From Adonisia turfae CCMR0081 (GTDB lineage Bacteria > Cyanobacteriota > Cyanobacteriia > Phormidesmidales > Phormidesmidaceae): 64,000 bases of DNA. The translations under genes and the position numbers were made by a program. Positions within the stretch are counted from its first letter, which is position 1. Every line of letters starts with the position of its first letter. The notes under the pieces were generated by a model. That model was given only the letters and a program-made list of their open reading frames with translations, was not told where the DNA came from and made no database searches. The stretch lies in contig NZ_QXHD01000004.1 of assembly GCF_011009555.1 (NCBI RefSeq), positions 4,118,578-4,182,577 of the forward strand, in the 5' to 3' direction. This document shows, in pieces, positions 36,989 to 46,289 of this stretch.

Positions 36989-37834
36989 CTATAGATGTGC
37001 ACTTTGTTTTGTGAGCTTTCCTTGATCATATCGATTTATGCTCTGGTGCGATGGCCGCAGACTTGATCGTTCCAATAAAGTTGTTAGCCAAATATTTTCC
37101 TCTGGAGGTAGAGGGGGAATTGGAGATCGCTCATAGTCAATTGAAAAATAACAAGGAGACCGCAAACACGCTTCATCAAGTGCCCGTTTGAGATCCACTG
37201 TGCAATATGCCTGAGCCCCTACATCGTCTTGGGGATAACTTAAAGGTAACTTCAGGGGGGGAATCGGCGCATTCACTTGCCAGGCATACAAATCTGCCTT
37301 TGGGCGCTGATCACTACGGCTCACCAACACTCGATAATCAACATTACCTGCTGCATAGGCAGAAATTGGCTCCCATCCTCGTAGCAAGTCTATCTCGACA
37401 AAGTGAGTATCACTGCCAAAGATAGCCTCACAGCGCTGCTCATAATTTTCACGACCACGGCCAGGACGTTTCTTTTGAGGCGTTAACACTTCGATGATGG
37501 TAACCGTCCTACCAATTTGACAATCGAGAATCTCAATATAGTCCTCTTGTATGGTTTGCGGCACCGCAATGTAGGTAGGAATTGGTTGCTGATGGGAAGC
37601 AGCGACATCATTGGTCGGTGGACTATTGGGAGAACAGTCATGGGCCAACTGCCCAACGACTAGACTATCTTCACCACTAACGCGATAGACCCGTTTGCGG
37701 ATGAGGATACTGTATCGGTCAGAAACTTCTTTCTGTAAGAGGTTGGCCAGGGCAGTTACAAACTGTGGATGAATTTCAGGCCAAAGATCAGGGTGCTCTA
37801 GGTAAGGGTTCATGCCGGGGAACATATCAGGCAT
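36989..37834 (-). CDS. DUF4058 family protein
   Basis: 281 residues. The N-terminus MPDMFPGMNPYLEHPDLWPE and the IEILDCQIGRTVTIIEVLTPQKKRPG-type region (KxRPGRGRxxY) are typical of DUF4058, a family abundant in cyanobacteria and planctomycetes with no known function. The fold looks like a nuclease-type alpha/beta core, which I state only as a possibility. It is convergent with the chemotaxis operon, and the 81-bp gap between the stops has no clear terminator. Confidence 0.85.
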   Translation of the reverse strand: MPDMFPGMNPYLEHPDLWPEIHPQFVTALANLLQKEVSDRYSILIRKRVYRVSGEDSLVVGQLAHDCSPNSPPTNDVAASHQQPIPTYIAVPQTIQEDYIEILDCQIGRTVTIIEVLTPQKKRPGRGRENYEQRCEAIFGSDTHFVEIDLLRGWEPISAYAAGNVDYRVLVSRSDQRPKADLYAWQVNAPIPPLKLPLSYPQDDVGAQAYCTVDLKRALDEACLRSPCYFSIDYERSPIPPLPPEENIWLTTLLERSSLRPSHQSINRYDQGKLTKQSAHL

Positions 37835-38229
37835 TAACTATCCTCTAAATTTCGATAGCGGAGCGTTATGACAAATCAGATAAAACGGCTGTTGGTCCTG
37901 TTGCTAACCAAACTGCATGGAATGAACCTCATAAAATTTTAGCAAGAAGCCATATTAGTATCCACCAAGCGTTCATAGTTATGTACTTTTTAGATCAAGG
38001 TTCACTTGGTGTATCTGTAGATACTTGACCATCATTAAAGATGAAGATTTTATAAAGTCAATGGAAATACAGTGTGGCAAAACTACTTTAAACAGTGAAT
38101 CAGTTGTCTTAGCTGTAGGACTTCATAAAATCTTTTCAGGGGGCTCATCAGCCAAACAGGATTTTAATAAGACTTTATTAGTAGTAATTTTTGCTGAAAA
38201 ACAGGCTGAAGTCAGCTTTGTAAGGAATT
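37835..38229. other. Non-coding spacer between DUF4058 and the TPR gene
   Basis: About 395 bp. The only long frame here starts at TTG 38025 and runs to 38363 over the start of the TPR gene; it lacks any family signal and I do not call it. No convincing hairpin or box was seen. It probably holds the promoters of the two divergent genes. Confidence 0.5.
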
Positions 38230-38652
38230 ATGGAAATCTCAACCAATGGATGGATAGTAATCGCTGTAATATTGGCGATTTTGGGAATTGGGGGCGGTGC
38301 GATCGCAACTACAATTCTCCAGCCCTTGGGGCCCAACATCCCCTTCACCACCCCGATCACTGATATCTCCACACCCATTGGTGGTGATGCACGTCATCAG
38401 TTCAACCAAGGCATCTGGGCCTATCGGGAAAAAGCATATGCTCGAGCCATTGACTGCTTTACTAAGGTCATCGAAGCTGAACCTAATTTAGCAGAAGCAT
38501 TTCATAATCGAGCACGGGCTCAAGCAAATCTGGCAAAAACACAAGCTGCCGCTAGCGATTTTGTCACTGCTAGCGACATCTATAGCCGCCAAGGTAGTCG
38601 CTCAGGTATCAATTGGATTAAAACCGACCTTAATGTCTTGACTAACCTTTAG
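38230..38652 (+). CDS. Membrane-anchored TPR protein
   Basis: 140 residues. One N-terminal hydrophobic helix (GWIVIAVILAILGIGGGAIA) is followed by about 1.5 TPR units (QFNQGIWAYREKAYARAIDCF, then AEPNLAEAFHNRARAQANLA). aaggaa 5 bases before the ATG supports the start. The short TPR domain would sit on the periplasmic/lumenal or cytosolic face and bind a partner; function unknown. Confidence 0.75.
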   Translation: MEISTNGWIVIAVILAILGIGGGAIATTILQPLGPNIPFTTPITDISTPIGGDARHQFNQGIWAYREKAYARAIDCFTKVIEAEPNLAEAFHNRARAQANLAKTQAAASDFVTASDIYSRQGSRSGINWIKTDLNVLTNL

Positions 38653-38695
38653 ATAGAAGATCACAGACATCCTTCGTTCTTTTTGTTACAGCTTA

Positions 38696-38744
38696 GAATA
38701 CCTAAAATCGGTCACTGGTATATTCAGTCAAATTTTGGGTATTC
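38696..38744. terminator. Hairpin downstream of the TPR gene
   Basis: gaatacctaaaat (38696-38708) pairs with attttgggtattc (38732-38744) over 13 bp with one G-T wobble, and a 23-nt loop. It is 43 bp after the TPR stop. No T-run follows at once, so it may be an attenuator or part of a small RNA and not a standard terminator. Confidence 0.4.
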
Positions 38745-38901
38745 CTGTAAAAAGGATTTGAAGTTGTAGTGAATGCCTATTGCAGTCGATCGTTTAACCA
38801 GCAAACTTTGTTAAATTGCAGACATATTAGGGAAATTATGTAGGCATTCTGACTTAGGTAAGCCAGCGATAGCATCAAGGCCTCCTAAGGAATTGGCCGT
38901 A

Positions 38902-38927
38902 CAACTTGTGATTTCTATTACAAGTTG
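38902..38927. promoter_or_regulatory. Inverted repeat upstream of the UXS gene
   Basis: caacttgt (38902-38909) and acaagttg (38920-38927) form a perfect 8-bp palindrome with a 10-nt centre, 100 bp before the UXS start. It could be an operator. The rest of the 376-bp spacer 38653-39028 shows no ORF. Confidence 0.35.
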
Positions 38928-39028
38928 CGTCTGCTCTGCTGTGCCCTCAACAAAGGTCTGGTCTTAAGGAAGCACGTAGTTTATAAACATTTCACATTGT
39001 GTTGGCGTCTTACTAGTTCAAAAGTATT

Positions 39029-40000
39029 ATGCGAATTTTAGTTACCGGTGGAGCCGGTTTTATAGGTTCTCATCTCATTGATCGCCTAATGGCAGATGAT
39101 CATGAGGTTATTTGTCTAGATAATTTCTATACTGGCCGGAAGCAAAACGTTTTGCAGTGGTTGAATAACCCCAAGTTTGAGCTCATTCGCCATGATGTTA
39201 CTGAGCCTATTCGGCTAGAAGTCGACCAAATTTATCACTTAGCCTGCCCTGCTTCACCAGTGCACTATCAGTACAATCCGGTAAAAACCATCAAAACTAA
39301 TGTGATGGGTACCCTCAATATGCTAGGTCTGGCCAAACGAGTCAAAGCTCGTTTTTTCCTAGCGTCTACCTCCGAAGTCTATGGTGATCCTGAAGTTCAT
39401 CCTCAGCCAGAAGAATATCGAGGCAGTGTGAATACCATTGGGATTCGTAGCTGTTACGACGAAGGTAAGCGGGTCGCTGAAACTCTCGCCTTTGATTATC
39501 ACCGTCAAAATGACGTTGATATTCGGGTAGTACGCATTTTTAACACTTACGGCCCACGTATGCTCGAAAACGATGGTCGGGTAGTTAGCAACTTTATTGT
39601 GCAAGCACTGCAAGGTAATCCTCTGACTGTATACGGTGATGGTTCTCAAACCCGCAGTTTCTGTTATGTGTCCGACTTAGTAGAGGGCTTTATTCGTCTT
39701 ATGAATGGTGACTACATTGGTCCTATGAATTTAGGGAATCCAGGTGAATACACTATTTTGGAACTGGCTCAGTCTATTCAAAAAATGATTAACCCTGATG
39801 CTGAATTGAAATTTGAACCCCTGCCCCAGGACGATCCACGTCGTCGTCAGCCAGATATTACAAAAGCTAAAACCATGCTGAATTGGGAGCCAACAGTGCC
39901 CCTTCAAGCAGGTTTGAAGCTGACCATTGCGGACTTTCAAGCTCGCTTAGAAGCAGCGGGTAACCTGGCTATGCCGACAACGGCAACGTCATCTTCTTAG
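39029..40000 (+). CDS. UDP-glucuronate decarboxylase (UDP-xylose synthase)
   Basis: 323 residues, extended short-chain dehydrogenase fold. The NAD-binding [14 protein letters not shown], the catalytic Ser/Tyr/Lys segments [10 protein letters not shown] and SCYDEGKR, and [10 protein letters not shown] are present. The spacing and [24 protein letters not shown] region match UXS and not UDP-glucose epimerases. It converts UDP-glucuronate to UDP-xylose with internal NAD+. Its substrate is made by the ugd product encoded 135 bp downstream, so the two form one nucleotide-sugar pathway for envelope polysaccharide. Confidence 0.9.
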   Translation: MRILVTGGAGFIGSHLIDRLMADDHEVICLDNFYTGRKQNVLQWLNNPKFELIRHDVTEPIRLEVDQIYHLACPASPVHYQYNPVKTIKTNVMGTLNMLGLAKRVKARFFLASTSEVYGDPEVHPQPEEYRGSVNTIGIRSCYDEGKRVAETLAFDYHRQNDVDIRVVRIFNTYGPRMLENDGRVVSNFIVQALQGNPLTVYGDGSQTRSFCYVSDLVEGFIRLMNGDYIGPMNLGNPGEYTILELAQSIQKMINPDAELKFEPLPQDDPRRRQPDITKAKTMLNWEPTVPLQAGLKLTIADFQARLEAAGNLAMPTTATSSS

Positions 40001-40041
40001 ATGATTGGCCCAGGTTACGGTTAAAACGCCTTTCTGTATTC

Positions 40042-40066
40042 TCCTCGGGTTCCTGGAACCCGAGGA
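40042..40066. terminator. Perfect hairpin between UXS and ugd
   Basis: tcctcgggttc (40042-40052) and gaacccgagga (40056-40066) make an 11-bp GC-rich stem with a 3-nt loop. There is no T-run after it. It may be a processing or stability element that sets the UXS:ugd ratio. Confidence 0.5.
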
Positions 40067-40135
40067 CTAGAACAACAGATAGCGCTGATTACGGTTAATT
40101 TCATTGGATTTATCTTTTAAGTAAGGAGTATTTAT

Positions 40136-41515
40136 ATGCGTGTTTGCGTTATTGGTACAGGCTATGTCGGCTTAGTTACAGGTGTATGCCTTTCCCACAT
40201 TGGTCACGACGTTATCTGCGTTGATAACAATGAGGAAAAGGTCAAATTGATGCAGTCTGGGCAATCGCCTATTTTTGAGCCGGGACTGTCTGAGCTGATG
40301 CAATCTTCCATGGAAGCTGACCGCTTAACGTTTACCACTGACCTGGCAGCAGGCGTTTCCCATGGCGATATTCTTTTCATTGCTGTTGGTACCCCCCCTC
40401 TACCGACCGGTGAAAGTGACACTCGCTATGTTGAGGCAGTTGCCCGGGGCATTGGAGAGCACCTGAATGGTGGTTATAAAGTAATTGTCAACAAGTCCAC
40501 AGTGCCCATTGGCTCTGGTGACTGGGTCCGCATGATTGTGATGGACGGTATTGCTGAGCGTAAACAAGTGCCAGTGGGTGCCGGTGCTCCTGCTGGCAAG
40601 CCTGAGGCTCCCTTGTTTGATGTTGTTAGCAATCCTGAATTTTTACGTGAAGGGTCAGCAGTCTATGACACTTTCAATCCTGACCGGATTGTTTTAGGTG
40701 GCAGCAATCCTAAGGCAATTGCCATGATGAAGGAGCTTTACGAGCCTATCGTTGAGCGTAAATTTGCCGAAGAACAAGAAGCACCTCAAGTACCTGTTTT
40801 GGTGACTGATCTCAGCTCAGCTGAAATGGTGAAGTATGCATCCAACGCATTTTTGGCCACTAAGATTAGCTTTATCAACGAAGTCGCTAACATTTGCGAT
40901 CGCGTTGGTGCTGACGTAGTACAAGTTGCCCAAGGTATTGGTCTAGATTCTCGCATTGGTAGTAAGTTCCTCCAAGCTGGTATTGGCTGGGGTGGTTCTT
41001 GCTTCCCTAAAGATGTATCAGCCCTGCTGCATACCGCTGATGACTACGGCTATGAAGCCCAGCTATTGAGAGCCACCATTGATGTCAACACTCGACAGCG
41101 CCTACTCTCCCTTGAAAAATTACAGCAGATGCTGAAAATCTTAAAGGGTAAAACCGTCGGACTATTGGGTCTAACCTTTAAGCCCGACACCGATGACATG
41201 CGCGATGCACCTTCTTTAATTCTGATTGAACACCTCAATCGTTTAGGAGCCAAAGTCAAAGCCTACGATCCCATTGTTTCCCAAAGTGGCATGCGCAATG
41301 GCATGACCGGCGTGATTGTAGAAACTGACGTTGAGCGTCTAGCTGATGGCTGTGATGCGCTGGTGCTCGTAACGGATTGGCAACAGTTTAAGGATTTGGA
41401 CTATGGCAAGATGGCTAGTCTAATGAATACTCCTAACCTGATTGATGGCCGGAATTTCCTTGACCGTCAAACCTTGGAAGAGGCTGGCTTTACCTATTCT
41501 GGTGTTGGTCACTAA
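40136..41515 (+). CDS. ugd: UDP-glucose 6-dehydrogenase
   Basis: 459 residues. NAD-binding GTGYVGLVTGVCLSHIGH at the N-terminus, the NKSTVPIGSGD strand, VSNPEFLREGSAVYD, the catalytic Cys289 in GWGGSCFPKD, and the C-terminal LTFKPDTDDMRDAPS are all canonical. It oxidises UDP-glucose to UDP-glucuronate using two NAD+. A taaggag-type ribosome-binding site precedes the ATG. A strong terminator follows at 41566, so the UXS-ugd unit ends here. Confidence 0.95.
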   Translation: MRVCVIGTGYVGLVTGVCLSHIGHDVICVDNNEEKVKLMQSGQSPIFEPGLSELMQSSMEADRLTFTTDLAAGVSHGDILFIAVGTPPLPTGESDTRYVEAVARGIGEHLNGGYKVIVNKSTVPIGSGDWVRMIVMDGIAERKQVPVGAGAPAGKPEAPLFDVVSNPEFLREGSAVYDTFNPDRIVLGGSNPKAIAMMKELYEPIVERKFAEEQEAPQVPVLVTDLSSAEMVKYASNAFLATKISFINEVANICDRVGADVVQVAQGIGLDSRIGSKFLQAGIGWGGSCFPKDVSALLHTADDYGYEAQLLRATIDVNTRQRLLSLEKLQQMLKILKGKTVGLLGLTFKPDTDDMRDAPSLILIEHLNRLGAKVKAYDPIVSQSGMRNGMTGVIVETDVERLADGCDALVLVTDWQQFKDLDYGKMASLMNTPNLIDGRNFLDRQTLEEAGFTYSGVGH

Positions 41516-41522
41516 TTTTCCT

Positions 41523-41598
41523 TTAGAGGGAAATTACACTCCCTCTAATTAATTAATAATTTTCTAAAGGGGCGCTATCTAATAGATAACGCCCCTTT
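41523..41598 (+). terminator. Tandem hairpins, terminator of ugd
   Basis: A first stem ttagaggg/ccctctaa (41523-41548) is followed by a long stem from aaaggggcg at 41566 to cgcccctttt-type end at 41598 (14 of 15 pairs). The second works in both directions and also fits the convergent YbjN-like gene. Confidence 0.8.
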
Positions 41599-41657
41599 AA
41601 ATTAGGCAATGTCTATTTATTTTTAATTGAACGCGTATATACGTTGACGCCCAGTGA

Positions 41658-42119
41658 CTAATTTCTAACATCAGGGGAAGCCCAGCGATCGAGCGCCCGC
41701 TTACCGCCCCAACGGGCAACAATTTCATCATCATAATCATCGGCAAGTCGCACTACTGTGGTCACCGAATGTTTGAGTTCAATGCGATCGCAAGTAGACC
41801 CCACTAAACTGTGCTCAAATACGATATCGTCTTCACTATCCAAAGCAAAACGTCCAAACAAGATATTGTCATTAGCCCGTAGTAGATAGTACGTAAGCTC
41901 TGAAGTAGCATCTACATCAGTAACTACATAAGATCGTGTAGTAATCAACGCTTCACTTTCTCCCCAGGGAACTACACGGGTAGAAGCTACCGCTGAGCCA
42001 ATAGTAATAATAAAAAGAGGTTCATCTTCGAAAGCTACCGTCGCTTCCCCAAATAACTCATCCATCCAGGGGGCAATGCGTTCGTAGCAAGTTTTCTGAG
42101 CTGAACTTTGAAAATCCAT
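41658..42119 (-). CDS. YbjN domain-containing protein (T3SS-chaperone-like fold)
   Basis: 153 residues. The pattern APWMDELFGEATVAFEDEPLFIITIGS and TYYLLRANDNILFGRFALDSEDDIVFEHSL matches the cyanobacterial YbjN / CesT-like family, whose fold resembles type III secretion chaperones but which occurs without such systems. It is a soluble alpha/beta domain, and its partner is unknown. The gene is convergent with ugd and divergent from the GTPase at 42285. Confidence 0.75.
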   Translation of the reverse strand: MDFQSSAQKTCYERIAPWMDELFGEATVAFEDEPLFIITIGSAVASTRVVPWGESEALITTRSYVVTDVDATSELTYYLLRANDNILFGRFALDSEDDIVFEHSLVGSTCDRIELKHSVTTVVRLADDYDDEIVARWGGKRALDRWASPDVRN

Positions 42120-42284
42120 GAAGCGGCAGCAAGATTGACGACTGGTGGAGATATCTCCCGATATCCAAGCAACATTCTCTCACCTATGTTTTACAGGTGC
42201 TCAAAAGTTTCTTGATGATGTTACGGCAATGAAGGCAGTATTAAACTTATAAAGCTTTCCACACTCACAAAAAGTATCCCGACA

Positions 42285-43709
42285 TTGACTAATTTGTCTG
42301 ATTCTTCGTTAGAGCCATCGCCAGATAACCTGCCAGAGTTTGATCAACTCGCAGCCGATCTCTACTACGGGCAGGCACAGGCCAGCTTAAAACAAGTCAT
42401 TGACAGTCTAGATTTAACCCCTCGAGAACGCGAGGGTCTGCAGCCTGAAATCAATAACTTGCTTGGCTTGCAACACAAGTTAGAGCAAGGCTCTCTGCAT
42501 ATTGCAGCCTTTGGTATGGTGGGCAGGGGAAAATCCTCATTGCTCAATGCATTAATTGGGCAGTCTATTTTTATTACGGGACCACTGCACGGGGTAACCC
42601 AGGATGTAGCCAGTGTAGATTGGCAGTCGGTCTCTAAAGATAGCTCGATTCACCGGGTGTCTGTAGGTGACAAAGCAGGTAACACTGGAGCGTCCGTCGA
42701 ACTCATTGATACACCAGGAATTGATGAAGTTGGCGGTGAACAACGTCAGCTACTAGCCGAGCGCGTAGCCCAGCAGAGCGATCTAATTCTATTTGTAATA
42801 TCAGCCGATCTGACTCAAGTGGAATACGACGCGTTGGGATGGTTACGCCATGCAGGCAAACCAATTTTGCTAGTTTTCAATAAAGCTGATCAGTACTCGT
42901 TAGAGGAACAGACATTACTGCTCAAGAAAATTCAACAACGGGTTACCCCCTTAAGCATATTGACTGAAGACATTGTGTTGGCAGCTGCAGCCCCACTAAC
43001 CACAACAGTAGTGCAAGACTCGAAAGGTGTGCGGCGGCGGCAGAACACCCGAGGCACCCCCGATATTCAGACTCTGAGGCTCAAAATATTAGATGTACTC
43101 GAACAAGAGGGTAAAGCCTTAATTGCTCTCAACACGCTCTTATATGCAGATGACGTACAGGCGAAGTTAGTTGCACGTAAGCTAGAAATTCGTCAGCGCC
43201 GAGCTAATGACCTGATCTGGCAAACCGCCCTGACTAAAGCCGTGGCAGTAGCCGTAAATCCAGTGTTACTCGCCGATATGGTTGGCGGCATCACAGTAGA
43301 TGTAGGTCTTGTAGTGGGCTTATCTAAACTTTATGGGTTACCCATGACCCAACAAGAGTCTTTGAAACTTTTGCGGACAATTGCCCTATCCACCGGCAGT
43401 CTCTCCGCCAGCGAACTGCTGATTACCTTAGGGCTAAGCTCTCTGAAAAGTATTTTAGGAGCAGCCGGTTTAGCAACGGGAGGATTAAGCGTAGCCCCCT
43501 ACTTCTCAGTAGCCCTAACCCAAGCAGCTGTAGCAGGTGTTGCCACCTATGCCATCGGCCAAGTTACACGTACATATTTGATAAATGGCGCAAGTTGGGG
43601 CGAGCAAGGCCCTAAGGCAATCATTACCAAAATTGTGAATAACTTAGATGAAACATCCATAATGGCTCGCCTCAAACATGAACTCAAGCAAAAACTTAAT
43701 CGGACGTAG
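42285..43709 (+). CDS. Era/YcjF-like GTPase with C-terminal hydrophobic domain
   Basis: 474 residues; a TTG start at 42285, with TTG 42294 as an alternative. G1 is GMVGRGKSS (residues 77-85), G3 is DTPGIDE and G4 is NKAD. The C-terminal 150 residues are hydrophobic (MVGGITVDVGLVVGLSKLYGLPM, then SLKSILGAAGLATGGLS), typical of the DUF697-linked GTPases found in cyanobacteria and chloroplasts. Membrane association is likely. Function in membrane or ribosome homeostasis is speculative. Confidence 0.85.
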   Translation: MTNLSDSSLEPSPDNLPEFDQLAADLYYGQAQASLKQVIDSLDLTPREREGLQPEINNLLGLQHKLEQGSLHIAAFGMVGRGKSSLLNALIGQSIFITGPLHGVTQDVASVDWQSVSKDSSIHRVSVGDKAGNTGASVELIDTPGIDEVGGEQRQLLAERVAQQSDLILFVISADLTQVEYDALGWLRHAGKPILLVFNKADQYSLEEQTLLLKKIQQRVTPLSILTEDIVLAAAAPLTTTVVQDSKGVRRRQNTRGTPDIQTLRLKILDVLEQEGKALIALNTLLYADDVQAKLVARKLEIRQRRANDLIWQTALTKAVAVAVNPVLLADMVGGITVDVGLVVGLSKLYGLPMTQQESLKLLRTIALSTGSLSASELLITLGLSSLKSILGAAGLATGGLSVAPYFSVALTQAAVAGVATYAIGQVTRTYLINGASWGEQGPKAIITKIVNNLDETSIMARLKHELKQKLNRT

Positions 43710-43972
43710 TTTGCTTGAATCATATGTCGCTATCCTAACAATGAGAAGCTTCAAGGCTATAGATCTCAGTCTAAAATTTATCGCTGCCTAAAGGACTTCG
43801 TTAGTTAGTTTTAGGAAACTACATGTTCTGAAAGGCTGGCTTGAGCTGTTGCTTCTCTGCCGATAGACTATATCGGTCGACTATCCATCAGTGAGTTCGT
43901 TGCTGACATTTAGTCGTCCCTAAACACGTGAATTCATTCGCTGTCTAATAGTATTCCTTTTTACAATTGCCC

Positions 43973-44695
43973 ATGCATCGGTTTACCGTCGAAGTTATTT
44001 CCCAAACACCTAACCCACAGCAAACCATTTACGCTGCGATGCACCAGGACTATGCTGAGGGTTTTGTTTGGAACGATCGCCAAAACTGGCCTTCTGAAGA
44101 GAAATGTGGTGACCTAATCATTCGAAATTTACTAAGAGGCGGACGGGGACACTATGGCCCCCTAGAACACCCTCAAATCATCTTGAACTGTGGCTGGTTC
44201 CCGCATTCCACCATGCAACAAGTGCGCACCCATCGAGTCGGGGTTTCCTTCGATGTTCAGTCTTTTCGCTATACAGGCTCCCGCATTTTAGATGTTATAG
44301 CCGGGAAACAGGATGTGGAAGATGTTTTTTATTTGCGTCCTGTTGGCGACTATAGCGACCGACAAGGCAAACACTACGCCTATACTGAGGAGCTTCGTCA
44401 GCAGGATATCGCCTGGTGTTTAGAAGCCTGTGAGCGCTACAAAACTCGCATTGGGCAAGGTTTTTCTGAAGAGCATGCGAGAGGCCTGATTCCCTTTGAC
44501 GTACGGCAGCATTGGGTGATGTCGGCTAATGTCCGATCGCTCATGCATTTGTTAGATCTCCGCTGGAAAGCAGATGCCCAACTAGAGGCACAAAAGCTTT
44601 GTGAAGTTATTTGGCCACACTTTCAGAGCTGGGTACCTGCGATCGCAACTTGGTACGAAACAACTCGACTTAAGAAAGCACGTCTTGCGCCTTAA
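43973..44695 (+). CDS. thyX: FAD-dependent thymidylate synthase
   Basis: 240 residues from the ATG at 43973. The ThyX motif RHRx7S appears as RTHRVGVSFDVQS from Arg85 to Ser97; most enzymes have Arg-His-Arg here as R-x-H-R. The conserved C-terminal RGLIPFDVRQHWVMSANVRSL supports the call. It makes dTMP from dUMP with methylene-THF and FADH2. The 257-bp spacer before it has no ORF. Confidence 0.93.
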   Translation: MHRFTVEVISQTPNPQQTIYAAMHQDYAEGFVWNDRQNWPSEEKCGDLIIRNLLRGGRGHYGPLEHPQIILNCGWFPHSTMQQVRTHRVGVSFDVQSFRYTGSRILDVIAGKQDVEDVFYLRPVGDYSDRQGKHYAYTEELRQQDIAWCLEACERYKTRIGQGFSEEHARGLIPFDVRQHWVMSANVRSLMHLLDLRWKADAQLEAQKLCEVIWPHFQSWVPAIATWYETTRLKKARLAP

Positions 44696-44769
44696 GGATT
44701 ATTGCCATTTTCACAGGTTAATCTTGCAATTCATTAACTTGAATGTACTAGTTCTCAACTTTGATAACC

Positions 44770-44839
44770 CACCCTAAGAAGCCTTTCGATACCTTTCATG
44801 GGGCTGTGTTTTTTAGACATTCCCCATAGACTTAGGGTG
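44770..44839. promoter_or_regulatory. Nested inverted repeats between thyX and the degenerate receiver
   Basis: Outer arms caccctaag (44770-44778) and cttagggtg (44831-44839) enclose inner arms atgggg (44798-44803) and ccccat (44822-44827). A T-run (gttttttag) lies in the inner loop. This could be the thyX terminator or a structured leader of the gene at 44868. Confidence 0.4.
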
Positions 44840-44867
44840 CTGAAATAGGCCTTATGGGTAATGGCAT

Positions 44868-45251
44868 ATGGACAGCTCTAGCGGTTACATCTTATTGCTG
44901 GACCAGTACTGTGGAACAGAACTGGTCGTCCAATCACTCTCAAACCAGGTTGAGGGCTCCGTATTTGTAGCCCATTCAGCCGATCAAGCTGTTGCCCGTA
45001 TCGAAGAAAGCATTCCCTATTTAGTCATCCTCTCTGGCACTCAAAAGCACTGGTCATCAGCCTTTGTAGATCGACTAAGAGAAACTGTAAAACCCTTAGG
45101 AACAACTATCGTAGCCCTGACCAAATCCCATGAGCCAAGCTGGCCTGTGCAAGAAGAGCATCCAGGGGTTGATGGATTTCTAGTTGAACCAATTAGTAAA
45201 GATGTGCTGCATTTACTAGTGAAGTCAGCTGTAGCAAAAGCCATCTTATAG
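44868..45251 (+). CDS. Degenerate receiver-domain protein
   Basis: 127 residues with a receiver-like pattern (YILLLDQYCGTELVVQSL, YLVILSGTQKHW, TTIVALTKS, DGFLVEPISKDVLHLLVKSA). The phospho-acceptor Asp is Ser (VILSGT), the second acidic residue is missing, and the KP Lys is Glu (LVEP). So it cannot be phosphorylated in the normal way and is probably a protein-interaction (pseudo-receiver) domain. No DNA-binding part is attached. Confidence 0.7.
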   Translation: MDSSSGYILLLDQYCGTELVVQSLSNQVEGSVFVAHSADQAVARIEESIPYLVILSGTQKHWSSAFVDRLRETVKPLGTTIVALTKSHEPSWPVQEEHPGVDGFLVEPISKDVLHLLVKSAVAKAIL

Positions 45252-45272
45252 ATATTTAGATATACAGATAGA

Positions 45273-45312
45273 TTACAGCTTACTGTAAGCAACTACCCTG
45301 GTGTCAGGGTAG
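45273..45312. terminator. Two small hairpins after the degenerate receiver
   Basis: ttacag-ctta-ctgtaa (45273-45288) and ctaccctg-gtgt-cagggtag (45293-45312) are perfect stems of 6 and 8 bp in tandem, 21 bp after the stop at 45251. They may end transcription, although no T-run follows. Confidence 0.5.
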
Positions 45313-45463
45313 GCAAGCATATTTATGACCTCAGTGCCATAGGTAATATCAAGCGGCTTGTCCTGCTACAAGAGTTTCCTAATCTAGAGTTGAAAGACTA
45401 AAGCAGTTTAGCGGCTTAACAAGAAATATCCTGCGCCACTGTATATTCTGCGACACTGTATCT

Positions 45464-45706
45464 GTGACATCTAAATCATTTAAATCCCAGCAAATCAGAC
45501 GATTCAAGTTTTGGCGCAACCAGCGCTTGCGAGATGGCATGCAATATCAATACGCTCTTTTCCAACGAATACATACAGCAGACTACAAACAGCGCCATCA
45601 GGTTTATCAACAGGCCAGCCAGCTAGCGCAACAAGGGGCTGACATACTGGTAACCTACGAAGATCAGGCATGTCACCTTTGGTTAAATCTTAAACACAAA
45701 GCATAA
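45464..45706 (+). CDS. Small basic hypothetical protein
   Basis: 80 residues from a GTG at 45464, rich in Arg, Gln and aromatic residues (RRFKFWRNQRLRDGMQYQYALFQRIH), helical at first and then with a strand-like end (ADILVTYEDQACHLWLNLK). No family is recognised and the ribosome-binding site is weak. It stands alone upstream of the long sigA leader. Confidence 0.5.
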   Translation: MTSKSFKSQQIRRFKFWRNQRLRDGMQYQYALFQRIHTADYKQRHQVYQQASQLAQQGADILVTYEDQACHLWLNLKHKA

Positions 45707-46289
45707 ACCACATAGCCTTGATCCTGCACACCCTTAGCCCAAATTAATTCAAACAATTACGCCATCAAACTAGCTCTACAACCGCTCTATAAATCAAAAG
45801 CACAAAAGTTTTATATTTTATTTAGTTTTTGATAGGCAAAATTAATGTGTGCATTGATACAGTCTGAAACCCGTTGAAAATAAAGGGATTGAGTCCAGAG
45901 TTGTTCATAAAAAACCATGGATTGATGACAACTTGCTCAAATTCCTCTGGGCGTTTTGTTGAAAGCGTGTTACTACTGTAGAAACACGGACAGCTTCAGC
46001 AGTTGGTCCTGAGTTTTTACATTGGTAGTGAAATTTCAAGCTTTGCTGACTATGGAATCCCTATTCAAAGTGTTAGCGAATGTTTACCGTTGTAAACTAT
46101 GGACCTTTATGCTAGGCAGCTCGTTCACCATATCAGATAAGTCTTTCACTAATTAATAAACTTCAAGGGGTCCATCGAGTTGCCTTAGCACTTTTAATGT
46201 TGAGTCTCTGGTATGGACCTGCTAGGTTTGGTGATCTTCTGTTTTGATATTTTGATCTGTTGCATTTGAAGGAATACGAGGAAAGCGGC
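45707..46289 (+). promoter_or_regulatory. Long non-coding region upstream of sigA
   Basis: About 580 bp with no ORF of quality. It is AT-rich and is probably the promoter and untranslated leader of the housekeeping sigma factor gene. I did not identify individual promoter boxes with confidence. Confidence 0.45.

Noticed and set aside
38025..38363. 112-codon frame starting at TTG 38025
   Set aside because: It overlaps the well-supported TPR gene in another frame, uses a weak start codon and has no recognisable protein pattern.
43710..43972. Extra gene before thyX
   Set aside because: No frame has a good start, and the spacer shows no protein-like composition.
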